DNA of 64,000 bases from Paenibacillus phytorum (GCF_013141715.1 NZ_WHOA01000241.1:186001-250000), one strand, 5' to 3'. Positions 43,073 to 52,020 are shown, counted from the first letter of the stretch. Notes: generated from the letters alone by a model not told the origin. Translations and numbers: made by a program.

Positions 43073-43498
43073 ATGACTTTCGAAAATCCGTCAAGAGAGC
43101 ACATCAAGGAAATCCTAGCGAGTGCTGGTAATATTGCCGTAGTTGGTTTGTCTGATAAACCAGATCGTACATCGTATATGGTTTCCGCGGCTATGCAAAG
43201 CAGAGGATATCGGATCATTCCTGTCAATCCGAACGCTACTGAAATACTGGGTGAGAAATGCTACGCTTCTTTATCTGATATTCCTGAACCCGTGGATATC
43301 GTCAATGTGTTTCGCCGTGCTGACCAAGTGGTTCCTGTCGCAGAAGAAGCCGTTAAAATTAAAGCGAAGGTTTTCTGGCTACAGCTCGATATTGTGAATG
43401 AAGAAGCTGCACGTATTGCTAGCGAAGCCGGGTTAGAAGTCATTATGGACCGCTGTATTAAAGTGGAAGATGCGATTCTAAATCCTCGAAATAACTAA
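43073..43498 (+). CDS. CoA-binding domain protein (YccU-like)
   Basis: A 141-residue Rossmann-fold protein starting at ATG 43073 after GGAGGGAAGC. NIAVVGLSDKPDRTSYMVSA, YRIIPVNPNATEILGEKCY, PVDIVNVFRRADQVVPVAEEA (in part) and VIMDRCIKVE match the single-domain CoA-binding proteins related to succinyl-CoA synthetase alpha. Function is unknown. Terminator follows. Confidence 0.88.
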   Translation: MTFENPSREHIKEILASAGNIAVVGLSDKPDRTSYMVSAAMQSRGYRIIPVNPNATEILGEKCYASLSDIPEPVDIVNVFRRADQVVPVAEEAVKIKAKVFWLQLDIVNEEAARIASEAGLEVIMDRCIKVEDAILNPRNN

Positions 43499-43522
43499 AA
43501 TTACCGCACTTTGGACAAAACT

Positions 43523-43570
43523 AAAAACCGCTTTTCTCTTACCCAATAGGTAAGGGAGAAGCGGTTTTCT
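43523..43570. terminator. Bidirectional intrinsic terminator
   Basis: AAAAACCGCTTTTCTCTTACC pairs with GGTAAGGGAGAAGCGGTTTT (near perfect, 5-nt loop) between two convergent genes. Confidence 0.88.
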
Positions 43571-43582
43571 GTATGTTAGGAA

Positions 43583-44149
43583 CTAAGCTTTTAATATATC
43601 ATGGTCGACGTACCGCTCACCATTTAATTCACTAATGACATTAATTGCGACTTTAGCACCATCACCGGCAGTAACAATTGTATGCATACTAACTCCAGCT
43701 GTAGTACCTGCTGCCCAGACACCCTTAAGGCTGGTGCTACCTTGCACATCAGCATCAACGACAGTTTTGATACGTGGTTCTGTACCGGGCCTCGTCTGAA
43801 TGCCTGATGCTTCTGCAAGCTCAACGGATAGCCCTGTTGCAAGAATAACATGTTTTCCTTCATAAGCTCCATTGTCTGTCGTTACTTGGAAACCTTCTTC
43901 GGTTTTTGCTAATTGTTCTGCCTTGCCTTGTACGAATTCAGTCCCGAATTTAGCTGCTTGTTTCTTCCCGATTTCGACTAAATCAGGACCCGCTATCGCT
44001 TCTACGCCATAATGATTCTCGACCCACGCTCGTTTGGTGACACTTTGATTGTTGTCAATGACAAGCGTCTTTTTACCAGCTTTTGCGGTGAATAAGGCTG
44101 CACTAGATCCTGCTGGGCCTGCTCCAATAATAATAACGTCGTATGTCAT
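43583..44149 (-). CDS. Short thioredoxin-reductase-like flavoprotein without CxxC
   Basis: A 188-residue protein starting at ATG 44149, after GGAGGAGTTACC. The FAD-binding loop is VIIIGAGPAGSSAALFTAKAG, and the later ATG motif is HVILATGLSVEL, followed by the GVWAAGTTAG segment that binds flavin in thioredoxin reductases. It lacks the whole NADPH-binding domain and the redox CxxC, so it is about 120 residues shorter than TrxB. Both ends are clean, with RBS and terminator, so this looks like a natural short form rather than a truncation. Its electron donor is unclear. Confidence 0.8.
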   Translation of the reverse strand: MTYDVIIIGAGPAGSSAALFTAKAGKKTLVIDNNQSVTKRAWVENHYGVEAIAGPDLVEIGKKQAAKFGTEFVQGKAEQLAKTEEGFQVTTDNGAYEGKHVILATGLSVELAEASGIQTRPGTEPRIKTVVDADVQGSTSLKGVWAAGTTAGVSMHTIVTAGDGAKVAINVISELNGERYVDHDILKA

Positions 44150-44333
44150 TACGGTAACTCCTCCTACAAAGAGAATGGGATACAAATGGATTATGGCACA
44201 GCCGGTAATTCATAGTCAATTTTCTAAGGAACATCCCAATGGCTTCCATAAATAAAAAATCGACAAGCGGAGAGAATAAAAAAGGCCCTAAAAAAGGTGC
44301 CCAAAAATATGAGAGTCCGAGGAGGATTTACAA

Positions 44334-45011
44334 ATGTACAACAATAACAACAGCTTTGGGAATGCTTCCCAAGGTTATCAATCTTCACAAGGTTTTCAGG
44401 GGAACAATGCGCAATATCAAGGTTACCAAAAACAGTACCAACCGATTGGAACTGTACAATCTTTCTATAATCAATCTAACGCTGGGCAAGCTAACCAAGG
44501 TTTCAACCAAGGGAATTTACAAGCTTCACAAGCTTTACAAGCTCCTCAGGCAACTTCACAAGAGTCTTTTCACACTGCGAATTATCGTGGGAATCAACCA
44601 CAACAACAGCAACAATCTAACTTCCAAAGCGGATATTCTTCTTATACCCCAATGAGCAACCAATTTGCTTCTAACCAATCCCAACAATTTGGTTATGCAT
44701 CTGCTCAACCTGCTCAACAACCATTTGTTTCTAGTCAGTTCGGCAGTTCTACACAATCGAATCAACAACCATATGGACAAGCTTACGTTTCACCAAACGC
44801 GTTCCATACGGCGAACTATCGTGGGAATCAACCAGGGCATGATGCGTTGCGTAGTGATTTCTCGACTCCTTCTCAGCAATCCTTCCAAAGTGGCTATGGA
44901 TCGCAACAAAGCATGCAGCAAAACATGCCACAACAATCGCTTCAATCTTTTAATTCCGGATTTAATAATTCAAGCATGGGGCAACAATCCGGATACAATT
45001 CCTCGTTTTAA
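44334..45011 (+). CDS. Gln/Asn/Ser-rich low-complexity repeat protein
   Basis: A 225-residue protein starting at ATG 44334 after CGAGGAGGATTTAC. More than half the residues are Q, N, S, G or Y. A sequence FHTANYRGNQP occurs exactly twice, at residues 79-89 and 157-167, and QSGY-type units recur. The second copy continues GHDALRSDF. No signal peptide or membrane segment is seen. The composition resembles prion-like or spore-coat/surface proteins but I cannot assign it. A second frame opens at ATG 44239 with its own AAGGA site and runs 95 bp before overlapping this gene. Confidence 0.75.
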   Translation: MYNNNNSFGNASQGYQSSQGFQGNNAQYQGYQKQYQPIGTVQSFYNQSNAGQANQGFNQGNLQASQALQAPQATSQESFHTANYRGNQPQQQQQSNFQSGYSSYTPMSNQFASNQSQQFGYASAQPAQQPFVSSQFGSSTQSNQQPYGQAYVSPNAFHTANYRGNQPGHDALRSDFSTPSQQSFQSGYGSQQSMQQNMPQQSLQSFNSGFNNSSMGQQSGYNSSF

Positions 45012-45039
45012 TAGGGGAACCGTTTCGAATGAGTTTACG

Positions 45040-45075
45040 AGCAGGTCGAACGCAGACCTGCTTATTTTGTTTTGA
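45040..45075 (+). terminator. Intrinsic terminator of the Q-rich gene
   Basis: AGCAGGTC (45040-45047) pairs with GACCTGCT (45055-45062), followed by TATTTTGTTTT. Confidence 0.8.
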
Positions 45076-45114
45076 CAAACAGGCTAACAAGCTTTACGAT
45101 TTGATAAGAGAGGG

Positions 45115-45239
45115 CTTATGCTTACGATGCAAGTTTTCTTCGAAAACGCTGAGCTTATGCTTACGATGTCAGTTTTGCTAAAGCAAAACTCTTAGGAATA
45201 TGCTTACGAAGCAAGTTTTCTTCGAAAACTCTAAGGAGG
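45115..45239 (+). repeat. Three tandem hairpin repeats ahead of the PTS gene
   Basis: Three copies begin with TATGCTTACGA: 45115-45153, 45154-45198 and 45199-45239. Their hairpins are AGTTTTC-TTC-GAAAAC(G), AGTTTTGC-TAAA-GCAAAACT and AGTTTTC-TTC-GAAAACT, so bases change on both sides of the stem together. The last copy runs into CTCTAAGGAGG, the ribosome-binding site of the PTS gene. The same element occurs in the leader of the CBS gene (2811-2880). Confidence 0.88.
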
Positions 45240-45249
45240 TAGCATACGT

Positions 45250-47139
45250 TTGAACTGGATGGGGAACTTACAACAGCTTGGCCGCTCATTAATGCTGCCT
45301 ACCATTGCGCTTCCTATCGCTGCTGTGTTGCTTCGTCTAGGGGATCTACCTTGGGATGTCATTCACGCATCTAGCTTAGGGGATATGCTGCTGTTGGCTG
45401 GGAATACGGTCTTCGATTATATACCAATCATATTCGCTGTTGGTGTAGCGCTAGGCCTTACAGAAAGTGCTGGGATTGCTGGTTTATCAGCCATGCTGGG
45501 CTATTTTATGTTCACAAGACTAATTGAACATGAACTGGGGACTCAATTTCAACTGGGTGTACCAGGTGGGATATTAATTGGATTACTGGCTGCTATTATT
45601 TATCATCGCTGTAAAGAGATTAAGCTTCCAGAATACATACAATTTTTCGGTGGCCCCCGCATAGTTCCGCTTATTATGGGGCTGTCCACGCTTGTAGTGT
45701 CTTATATTATGATCACTATTGGCCCCTACTTAGAAATGGGGATGGGTAAGCTCTCCAATTGGCTGCTTGGTTTAGGCGGTTTAGGTGCCTTTGTTTATGG
45801 TATCGCGCATCGTCTTCTCGTTCCGTCGGGTTTGCATCATATTTTGAATAACTTTTTCTGGTTTCAAGTAGGTGCTTATCAGACGCCAACGGGACATATG
45901 GCTTATGGGGACTTGCCTAGGTATTTTGCCGGAGATCCGACAGCAGGTATGTATATGGCCGGATTATATCCCATTATGATGTTTGCCCTCCCGGCAATCG
46001 CTTTTGCGATTATTGGGGAAGCACGGGAAGATTTGAAGCCGAAGATTAAGGCGACATTCTTGACAGCAGCGCTTGCTTCTTTTTTAACAGGCGTCACTGA
46101 GCCTATTGAATTTGCCTTTCTCTTCGTTGCTCCGTATTTATTTGTTATTCATGCGATTTTGTCTGGAGCAGCCATGTGGTTGGCTTATGAATTAAATATT
46201 CATCACGGTTTTTCTTATTCGGCCGGGGCCATCGACTACGTCATTAATTTGCACTTATCGCATAATGGTTTATTGCTCATACCGATTGGTATCGTTTATG
46301 GGCTTCTCTACTATTTCATGTTCCGCTGGGCTATACGGCGGTTCCAGATTCCTACACCAGGTAGAGAAGAAGGCTCCTCACTTGAAGAGTGGGCAGGCGA
46401 TATTCCATATCGCTCTCCACTTATTTTGCAAGCACTCGGTGGGAAAGACAATATTAAGAAGATTGAAGCCTGCATTACCAGATTGCGTCTTACACTTGTC
46501 AATGATCGTTTGATGGACATCACGGCATTACGACACTTAGGAGCAGCAGGCGTCATCCGTCTTGGAGGAGGCAATGTTCAGGTCGTGTTCGGAACATTCT
46601 CAGAGCTAATTCGTGAAGAGATTATGAAAGTATTGCGTAAGGATATTCATGTGGTGTTATTTACTTCGCCAATGCAAGGACGCATGATCCCCATTGAAGA
46701 AGTGCCTGATCGTATCTTTGCTTCGCGTTTGGTAGGTAACGGCGTTGCTTTTATTCCCGAGAAAGGAGAACTGGTTTCTCCTGTTGCCGGGACCATTATG
46801 CACATTTATCCGACTATGCATGCCCTGGGCATCTTGACCGAGGAAGGTTTGGAGGTCCTGCTGCATATTGGCATCGATACGTCTAGTTTACCGGGCAAAT
46901 GTTTTAATGCGGTAGTAAAAGAAGGCGATCACGTGGAACCGGGGCAACTACTAATTAAGTTTAACTACAATAAAGTCAAAAAATTCGCTTCATCGATGGC
47001 GACACCGATGATTATTACGAATCCCGATCTTGTTAAATCTTGGAGTTTTGCTCCATTTAAAGCTGTCAAAAAAGGCCAAGGTTCTGTGATGTCGGTTGTC
47101 CTAAAGCCTACTAAACAAACAGGGGGGACGAATGGATGA
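45250..47139 (+). CDS. PTS glucose/N-acetylglucosamine-type EIICBA
   Basis: A 629-residue permease starting at TTG 45250, 10 nt after AAGGAGG. EIIC (about residues 1-370) has ten hydrophobic segments with SLMLPTIALPIAAVLLRLGD at the start and HRLLVPSGLHHILNNFFWFQ, closest in pattern to NagE/NagP. EIIB (about 395-470) has the phosphorylated Cys in IEACITRLRLTL. EIIA (about 480-625) has SPVAGTI and the phosphorylated His in VLLHIGIDTSSL. It imports and phosphorylates a glucose-type sugar, GlcNAc being most likely. Its stop overlaps an enzyme I gene. Confidence 0.88.
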   Translation: MNWMGNLQQLGRSLMLPTIALPIAAVLLRLGDLPWDVIHASSLGDMLLLAGNTVFDYIPIIFAVGVALGLTESAGIAGLSAMLGYFMFTRLIEHELGTQFQLGVPGGILIGLLAAIIYHRCKEIKLPEYIQFFGGPRIVPLIMGLSTLVVSYIMITIGPYLEMGMGKLSNWLLGLGGLGAFVYGIAHRLLVPSGLHHILNNFFWFQVGAYQTPTGHMAYGDLPRYFAGDPTAGMYMAGLYPIMMFALPAIAFAIIGEAREDLKPKIKATFLTAALASFLTGVTEPIEFAFLFVAPYLFVIHAILSGAAMWLAYELNIHHGFSYSAGAIDYVINLHLSHNGLLLIPIGIVYGLLYYFMFRWAIRRFQIPTPGREEGSSLEEWAGDIPYRSPLILQALGGKDNIKKIEACITRLRLTLVNDRLMDITALRHLGAAGVIRLGGGNVQVVFGTFSELIREEIMKVLRKDIHVVLFTSPMQGRMIPIEEVPDRIFASRLVGNGVAFIPEKGELVSPVAGTIMHIYPTMHALGILTEEGLEVLLHIGIDTSSLPGKCFNAVVKEGDHVEPGQLLIKFNYNKVKKFASSMATPMIITNPDLVKSWSFAPFKAVKKGQGSVMSVVLKPTKQTGGTNG

Positions 47140-48875
47140 TCAGAGGAATAGGAGCGTCTTCAGGGATCGCGATGGGTCAGGCTTTTGTCATACCTACTTG
47201 GGAGTGGGATTTTCCTGAGAAAATGATTGATGTCACCGATTTGTCTTATGAATTTGAACGTTTGTATGATGGTATTCGATCTTCCAAAGATGAGCTAGAG
47301 ATCATTAAGCAAGAGATTAAGGATGTTGTTGGACAAGATCAAGCCTATATTTTTGATGCACATTTGGCGATTTTGGAAGATCCCATTTTTATGAACGAGA
47401 TTCAAGGGATTATTGAACTGCAGTACAAGGCGGCAGAAGTCGCTGTAAAAGAAGTTATCGATAAATTTGTCGATATGTTCAATCTCATTGACGACGAATA
47501 TATGAAGGAACGAGCGCTTGATATTAAAGATGTCGGAAACCGGCTTCTGAAGCACTTGCTCGGCGATACTAGCTCAACGGTACCGCCAATCGATCATCCT
47601 TACATATTGGTCGCCAAAGAGCTAACACCGTCTCAATTGGCTCATTTGGACCCGGCTAATGTGCTTGGTCTGCTAACGATTCTCGGTGGCACGCATTCGC
47701 ACGTATCCATCATGGCAAGAGCAATGTCCGTTCCATATGTGCTGGGTTTGGAAGGTAAGCTTCTGCGGCCCATTCAAAATGGCGATTTCCTGATTATTGA
47801 TGGACAAGAGGGTACCTTATACATCAATCCTGATAAAATAACGATTGAGCGGTATCAAGCACGCAAAAAGAATTGGCTCGAGTTCAAAGAAAGCTTGCAA
47901 GAGATAGCCGACGTTGCACCAGTAACGTTGGACAAGAGCTATGTGAATTTACATGCCAATATCAATTCTGTGCTGGAGATCGATCAGGTTTTACGTAACG
48001 GGGCTTCTGGGGTAGGTTTGTTCCGGACGGAATATCTTTACATGGACCGCGATTCGTTACCTAGCGAAGACGAGCAGTATGAAGTTTATCGTCACGCAGC
48101 GAGGCAGCTGAAAGGTCGCCCCATTGTAATCCGAACACTCGATATTGGCGGAGATAAAAAGCTTGATTATTTGCCGCTTGCAAAAGAAGATAATCCATTT
48201 CTGGGGTATCGGGCGATTCGTATCTCGCTGGACCGTAAAGACCTATTTATGACACAGCTTAGAGCGATTCTAAGGGCCAGCCATTACGGTAACGTGAAAA
48301 TAATGTATCCTATGGTCACTTCCCTGGATGAGGTGCGTCAGGCTAAAGCTCTGCTCGAGAAGGCCAAGGCGGAATTGCATGCACAAGGCTTACCCTATAA
48401 TGCAAATATTGAAGTTGGATTAACGATTGAAGTGCCAGCTGCAGCTCTCATCGCAGATGTCCTTGCAAGTGAAGTGAATTTTATGAGCATTGGTACGAAT
48501 GATCTTGTTCAATATGTATTAGCTGTGGACAGGATGAATGAAAACATCGCGCATTTATATAATCCCTATCATCCGGCAGTTATTAGGCTTCTCAAACATG
48601 TGATCGACTCGGCCAAAAGTGTAGGAATTCCCGTAGGCGTTTGTGGTGAAATGGCGGGTGACATTCGAGCGCTTCCGATATGGCTGGGATTGGGAATAGA
48701 AGAACTAAGTATTTCCGTGCAGACACTATTACAAGTGAAACACCGTTTACTAAGCAGTGACGCTAAGAAGTGCAAACAGCTAGTCAATGAAATTCTAGTT
48801 TGTAAAACAAGTGATGAAATCATAGAACTGCTTGCTCAAACCGAACAAACAGAATCCATCGTAGGAGGAAATTAG
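47136..48875 (+). CDS. ptsI: PTS enzyme I (PEP-protein phosphotransferase)
   Basis: A 579-residue enzyme I. The phosphorylated His lies in ILGGTHSHVSIMARAMSVP, somewhat different from the usual GGRTSHSAIMAR. PEP-domain motifs are standard: GVGLFRTEYLYM, RPIVIRTLDIGGDKKL, MYPMVTSLDEV, FMSIGTNDLVQYVLAVDR and GVCGEMAGD with the catalytic Cys. It passes phosphate from PEP to HPr. The gene is translationally coupled to the EIICBA gene, but no ptsH lies between or beside them, unlike the ptsGHI order in Bacillus. HPr must come from elsewhere, or this is a second enzyme I. Confidence 0.9.
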   Translation: MIRGIGASSGIAMGQAFVIPTWEWDFPEKMIDVTDLSYEFERLYDGIRSSKDELEIIKQEIKDVVGQDQAYIFDAHLAILEDPIFMNEIQGIIELQYKAAEVAVKEVIDKFVDMFNLIDDEYMKERALDIKDVGNRLLKHLLGDTSSTVPPIDHPYILVAKELTPSQLAHLDPANVLGLLTILGGTHSHVSIMARAMSVPYVLGLEGKLLRPIQNGDFLIIDGQEGTLYINPDKITIERYQARKKNWLEFKESLQEIADVAPVTLDKSYVNLHANINSVLEIDQVLRNGASGVGLFRTEYLYMDRDSLPSEDEQYEVYRHAARQLKGRPIVIRTLDIGGDKKLDYLPLAKEDNPFLGYRAIRISLDRKDLFMTQLRAILRASHYGNVKIMYPMVTSLDEVRQAKALLEKAKAELHAQGLPYNANIEVGLTIEVPAAALIADVLASEVNFMSIGTNDLVQYVLAVDRMNENIAHLYNPYHPAVIRLLKHVIDSAKSVGIPVGVCGEMAGDIRALPIWLGLGIEELSISVQTLLQVKHRLLSSDAKKCKQLVNEILVCKTSDEIIELLAQTEQTESIVGGN

Positions 48876-48876
48876 C

Positions 48877-49419
48877 ATGGAATTGACAGGAACGAAAGTA
48901 CTAGCTTTTGTTGATGAAGAATTTGAAGACTTGGAAATGTGGTATCCTGTATTACGTTTACGTGAATCTGGGGTCGTAGTGGATATTGTAGGTTCTAAGG
49001 CTGGAACCGTGTATCACGGTAAATATGGTGTACCCATTACGACTGACTACGCCTTTGATGAAGTAAAGTCTTCCGATTACATCGGCCTTTATGTCCCGGG
49101 CGGATGGGCGCCTGATAAGCTACGTCGTTATCCGGACGTGATTCGTCTAACGCAGGAGTTTCACGCGGCAGTAAAACCGATTGCTCAAATTTGTCATGCA
49201 GGTTGGGTGCTGATTTCGGCGAAAATCGTAAAGGGGTACACGATGACTTCTACGCCTGGCATTCGAGATGATCTCGAAAATGCGGGAGCAACTTGGTTGG
49301 ACGAAGAAGTAGTTGTCGATCGCAACATCATTTCTGGGCGTCGCCCGCCAGATCTTCCTGCATTTTCCAAGAGATTTGTGGATGAGCTTATTCAATTTAA
49401 TAAACTACAGGAAAAGTAA
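48877..49419 (+). CDS. DJ-1/PfpI family protein
   Basis: A 180-residue protein. FVDEEFEDLEMWYPVLRLRE with the conserved Glu, YVPGGWAPDKLRRYPDVIRL (in part) and the nucleophile elbow AQICHAGWVLIS with adjacent Cys-His identify the PfpI/YfkM/YraA type (general stress, protease or deglycase). It follows ptsI by 1 bp with GTAGGAGGAAATT in between, so it is part of the PTS operon. A role in repairing sugar-derived glycation would fit but is inference. Confidence 0.88.
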   Translation: MELTGTKVLAFVDEEFEDLEMWYPVLRLRESGVVVDIVGSKAGTVYHGKYGVPITTDYAFDEVKSSDYIGLYVPGGWAPDKLRRYPDVIRLTQEFHAAVKPIAQICHAGWVLISAKIVKGYTMTSTPGIRDDLENAGATWLDEEVVVDRNIISGRRPPDLPAFSKRFVDELIQFNKLQEK

Positions 49420-49543
49420 CATTCTACTACCATAGGTGGCAAAAACTACTACTCTTCATTCGGCAGGAAATCGATTAAAATCGTAGAATATCATAGTACA
49501 AGCAACTCATGTACATGCCGCCCGCCAGTGAAGGAGTGTTAGA

Positions 49544-49951
49544 ATGCAAAAGTATTGTAAGTGCGGACGCACGATGAACCTTCGTCTGCGTACGGTTATT
49601 TATCAAAACAAAGTCGACATTGAGAATGTACCTATTTACTCTTGTGAAGCATGTGGTCGCAGTGAAGTTGTTCCTCATGTTAAACCCGAACTTTCCGGTT
49701 TAATCGGTAGGCTGGGGAGTAAACCTGAGAAGCAGCAGCTCTTTTTTCATGAGCTTTCGGAAGTTGCTTTTCTGCTGCTGAAGGTGACGGAAAAAGAGCA
49801 TATGAATGATTCCATGGAAAAGATCGTTGAAGAACGAATCAATGAACTTTTGGACATCTTATTGCTAGCACAATCGCTGGGTGATGAACCATGGACCGAA
49901 GAAATTCGCAAGCGGTTATCACAAATCACACAGAGTGCAATATCGACATAA
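49544..49951 (+). CDS. YgiT-type zinc finger protein
   Basis: A 135-residue protein. The first 45 residues hold CKCGRTMNLRLRTVIY and VPIYSCEACGRSEV, two CxC/CxxC pairs as in YgiT/MqsA-type zinc ribbons. The remainder is helical with no further motif. No helix-turn-helix or toxin partner is seen next to it. Start ATG 49544 follows AAGGAGTGTTAG. Terminator at 49962. Confidence 0.75.
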   Translation: MQKYCKCGRTMNLRLRTVIYQNKVDIENVPIYSCEACGRSEVVPHVKPELSGLIGRLGSKPEKQQLFFHELSEVAFLLLKVTEKEHMNDSMEKIVEERINELLDILLLAQSLGDEPWTEEIRKRLSQITQSAIST

Positions 49952-49961
49952 GCAGTATATG

Positions 49962-49990
49962 GCCAATCCCATTGGGGGTTGGCTTTTTAT
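49962..49990 (+). terminator. Intrinsic terminator
   Basis: GCCAATCCC (49962-49970) pairs with GGGGTTGGC (49975-49983) over a 4-nt loop, followed by TTTTTAT. Confidence 0.88.
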
Positions 49991-50144
49991 AGTTGATATG
50001 AAAGAATAAGATTATACTTTAGCTTCGCATCAACCTTGACGAACTCACTCGTCTCTAAAGGACGATGGAGTCATTTATCCATGCATAATGTGTACATCTT
50101 TTGAAAAAACAATGAAATTATTTTCAAAGCATTTTCAATATACA

Positions 50145-50173
50145 TTGCAAGATGGATTAATTTGTCGTATCAT
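50145..50173 (+). promoter_or_regulatory. Candidate ccpA promoter
   Basis: TTGCAA (50145-50150), 17 nt, TATCAT (50168-50173). Upstream at 50113-50126 is the palindrome TGAAA-TTAT-TTTCA, which is not a good cre site because the CG centre is missing. Confidence 0.45.
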
Positions 50174-50225
50174 AACGATAATATACTAGGATCGCAGAAT
50201 ACTTTTGAAAATGGAGAGAGTAACC

Positions 50226-51230
50226 GTGACCGTAACCATTTATGATGTAGCAAGAGAAGCAGGAGTTTCGATGGCAACCGTTTCTAGGGTTGTAAACAAC
50301 AATCCTAACGTTAAGCCACAAACACGCAAGAAGGTTTTTGAAGCCATTGAGCGGCTCGGATACCGTCCTAATGCGGTAGCAAGGGGTTTAGCTAGTAAGA
50401 AGACAACGACTGTTGGTGTTGTCATCCCTGATATTTCCAATTCCATTTTTGCTGAAGTGGCACGTGGGATTGAGGATATTGCAAATATGTACCATTACAA
50501 TATTATTTTGTGTAATGCGGACAAGAAGAAAGAAAAAGAAATTCGTGTTATTAACACTTTACTTGAGAAGCAAGTTGATGGATTGCTCTTCATGGGTGGC
50601 GTAGTAACTGAGGAACATACACAGGCATTCCGCACGTCTTCCGTACCTGTCGTTTTATGCGGCACGAAGGATGAGAACCAAGCCATGGCATCCGTGGATA
50701 TCGATCATGAGAAAGCTGCTTTCGATGCTGTGAATGTGCTTATTGAAGCCGGTCATCGTGACATTGCGATGATATCCGGAACGCTGCATGATCCAGCGAA
50801 TGGATTTGCGCGTTATCAAGGTTACAAAAAAGCATTGGATGAAGCAGGCATTCCACTGCGTGATGAATATGTTCGCATTGGGAACTATCGTTATGAGTCA
50901 AGTGTAGACGCTGTGAATTATTTCTTGGAGCTTTCACCAAGACCAACAGCGATCTTCTCCGCAACAGACGAGATGGCGATTGGCGCCATTCATACGATTC
51001 AAGACAATGGACTCAGAGTGCCGCAAGATATCGCAGTCATTAGCGTGGACAATATTCGCATGGCTTCCATGGTTAGACCGACTTTAACGACAGTAGCCCA
51101 ACCGATGTATGATATCGGCGCCGTGTCGATGCGTCTTCTAACGAAGCTGATGAATAAAGAGTCAACAGATAACATGCAGGTTATCCTACCGCACGAAGTT
51201 ATTTACCGCAACTCCGTTACACAATCTTAA
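50226..51230 (+). CDS. ccpA: Catabolite control protein A
   Basis: A 334-residue LacI-family regulator, the exact size of B. subtilis CcpA, starting at GTG 50226 (GGAGAG 7 nt upstream). [20 protein letters not shown] is nearly identical to the CcpA DNA-binding head, followed by [20 protein letters not shown]. The core contains the HPr-Ser-P contact region and [40 protein letters not shown]. It binds cre sites with phosphorylated HPr. The neighbouring acu/acsA genes are known CcpA targets in Bacillus. Confidence 0.95.
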   Translation: MTVTIYDVAREAGVSMATVSRVVNNNPNVKPQTRKKVFEAIERLGYRPNAVARGLASKKTTTVGVVIPDISNSIFAEVARGIEDIANMYHYNIILCNADKKKEKEIRVINTLLEKQVDGLLFMGGVVTEEHTQAFRTSSVPVVLCGTKDENQAMASVDIDHEKAAFDAVNVLIEAGHRDIAMISGTLHDPANGFARYQGYKKALDEAGIPLRDEYVRIGNYRYESSVDAVNYFLELSPRPTAIFSATDEMAIGAIHTIQDNGLRVPQDIAVISVDNIRMASMVRPTLTTVAQPMYDIGAVSMRLLTKLMNKESTDNMQVILPHEVIYRNSVTQS

Positions 51231-51237
51231 TCAAATC

Positions 51238-51292
51238 AAACCTCTAAGCGAGGTCATTCCTTTGGGGGTGATCTCGGTAGAGGTTTTCTCAT
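51238..51292 (+). terminator. Intrinsic terminator of ccpA
   Basis: AAACCTCTAAGCGAG pairs imperfectly with CTCGGTAGAGGTTT, followed by TCTC; the loop region forms a second smaller stem. Confidence 0.7.
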
Positions 51293-51318
51293 GTTGATAA
51301 GGGAAAGAGGATAATAAA

Positions 51319-52020
51319 ATGACATGGAATAAAATTGCTCTAATCGGAGCGATGAACGAAGAAATAGAGCTGCTAGTTTCACATATGACCGATGTACGTG
51401 AAACGATCAAAGCTGGTATTACGTTTCGTGAAGGTACGTATTTTGACAAGCAAGTTGTTGTGTGCCGGACAGGTGTAGGGAAAGTGAATGCGGCTGTGAC
51501 AACCCAAATTTTAATTGATAACTTCGGCGTCGAAGCTGTTATTTTTACAGGAGTAGCGGGAGCCTTAGATCCAGAGCTGAATATCGGGGATCTCGTGATA
51601 TCGAGTGAATGCATGCAGCATGATATGGATGTTACTGCACTTGGGTTTCCTCGTGGTGTCATCCCTTATGAAGCGAAATCCACCTTCGAAGCGGATAGCA
51701 AACTTGTTGAGTTGGCTGTTGCATCAGGTGAAAAACTGTTTGCAGGCAAGGTTAAAAAGGGGAGAGTACTCTCTGGGGACCAGTTTATTGCAAGCAGGGA
51801 AGTTGTTGCTAGCCTGTATGAAGAGCTTGGCGGCGTTTGTGTTGAAATGGAAGGGGCTTCTGTTGCTCAAGTTTGCTCGATGAATGCCACTCCTTATGTC
51901 GTGCTGCGATCGATGTCCGATAAAGCAGATGGTTCAGCTCACGTTAACTTTGCCGAGTTTACGGTTCAGGCATCTGAGAATTCGTACAAAATGGTTGAGG
52001 ATATCGTGAAACATTTATAA
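51319..52020 (+). CDS. mtnN: 5'-methylthioadenosine/S-adenosylhomocysteine nucleosidase
   Basis: A 233-residue nucleosidase of the PNP/UDP phosphorylase superfamily. IALIGAMNEEIELLVSHM, TGVGKVNAAVTTQILIDNF, FTGVAGALDPELNIGDLVIS, VCVEMEGASVAQVC and RSMSDKADGSAHVNF carry the catalytic Glu/Asp and ligand residues. It cleaves MTA and SAH, recycling methionine and feeding AI-2 formation. It starts at ATG 51319 and ends at a bidirectional terminator against acuC. Confidence 0.93.
   Translation: MTWNKIALIGAMNEEIELLVSHMTDVRETIKAGITFREGTYFDKQVVVCRTGVGKVNAAVTTQILIDNFGVEAVIFTGVAGALDPELNIGDLVISSECMQHDMDVTALGFPRGVIPYEAKSTFEADSKLVELAVASGEKLFAGKVKKGRVLSGDQFIASREVVASLYEELGGVCVEMEGASVAQVCSMNATPYVVLRSMSDKADGSAHVNFAEFTVQASENSYKMVEDIVKHL

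Noticed and set aside
44239-44655. A 138-codon frame as an independent gene over the Q-rich gene
   Set aside because: Beyond the first 30 codons it only reads the CAA-rich repeats in another frame, giving an N/T/L-rich sequence; the AGGAGG inside it belongs to the downstream start. The short 5' part is kept as an observation.
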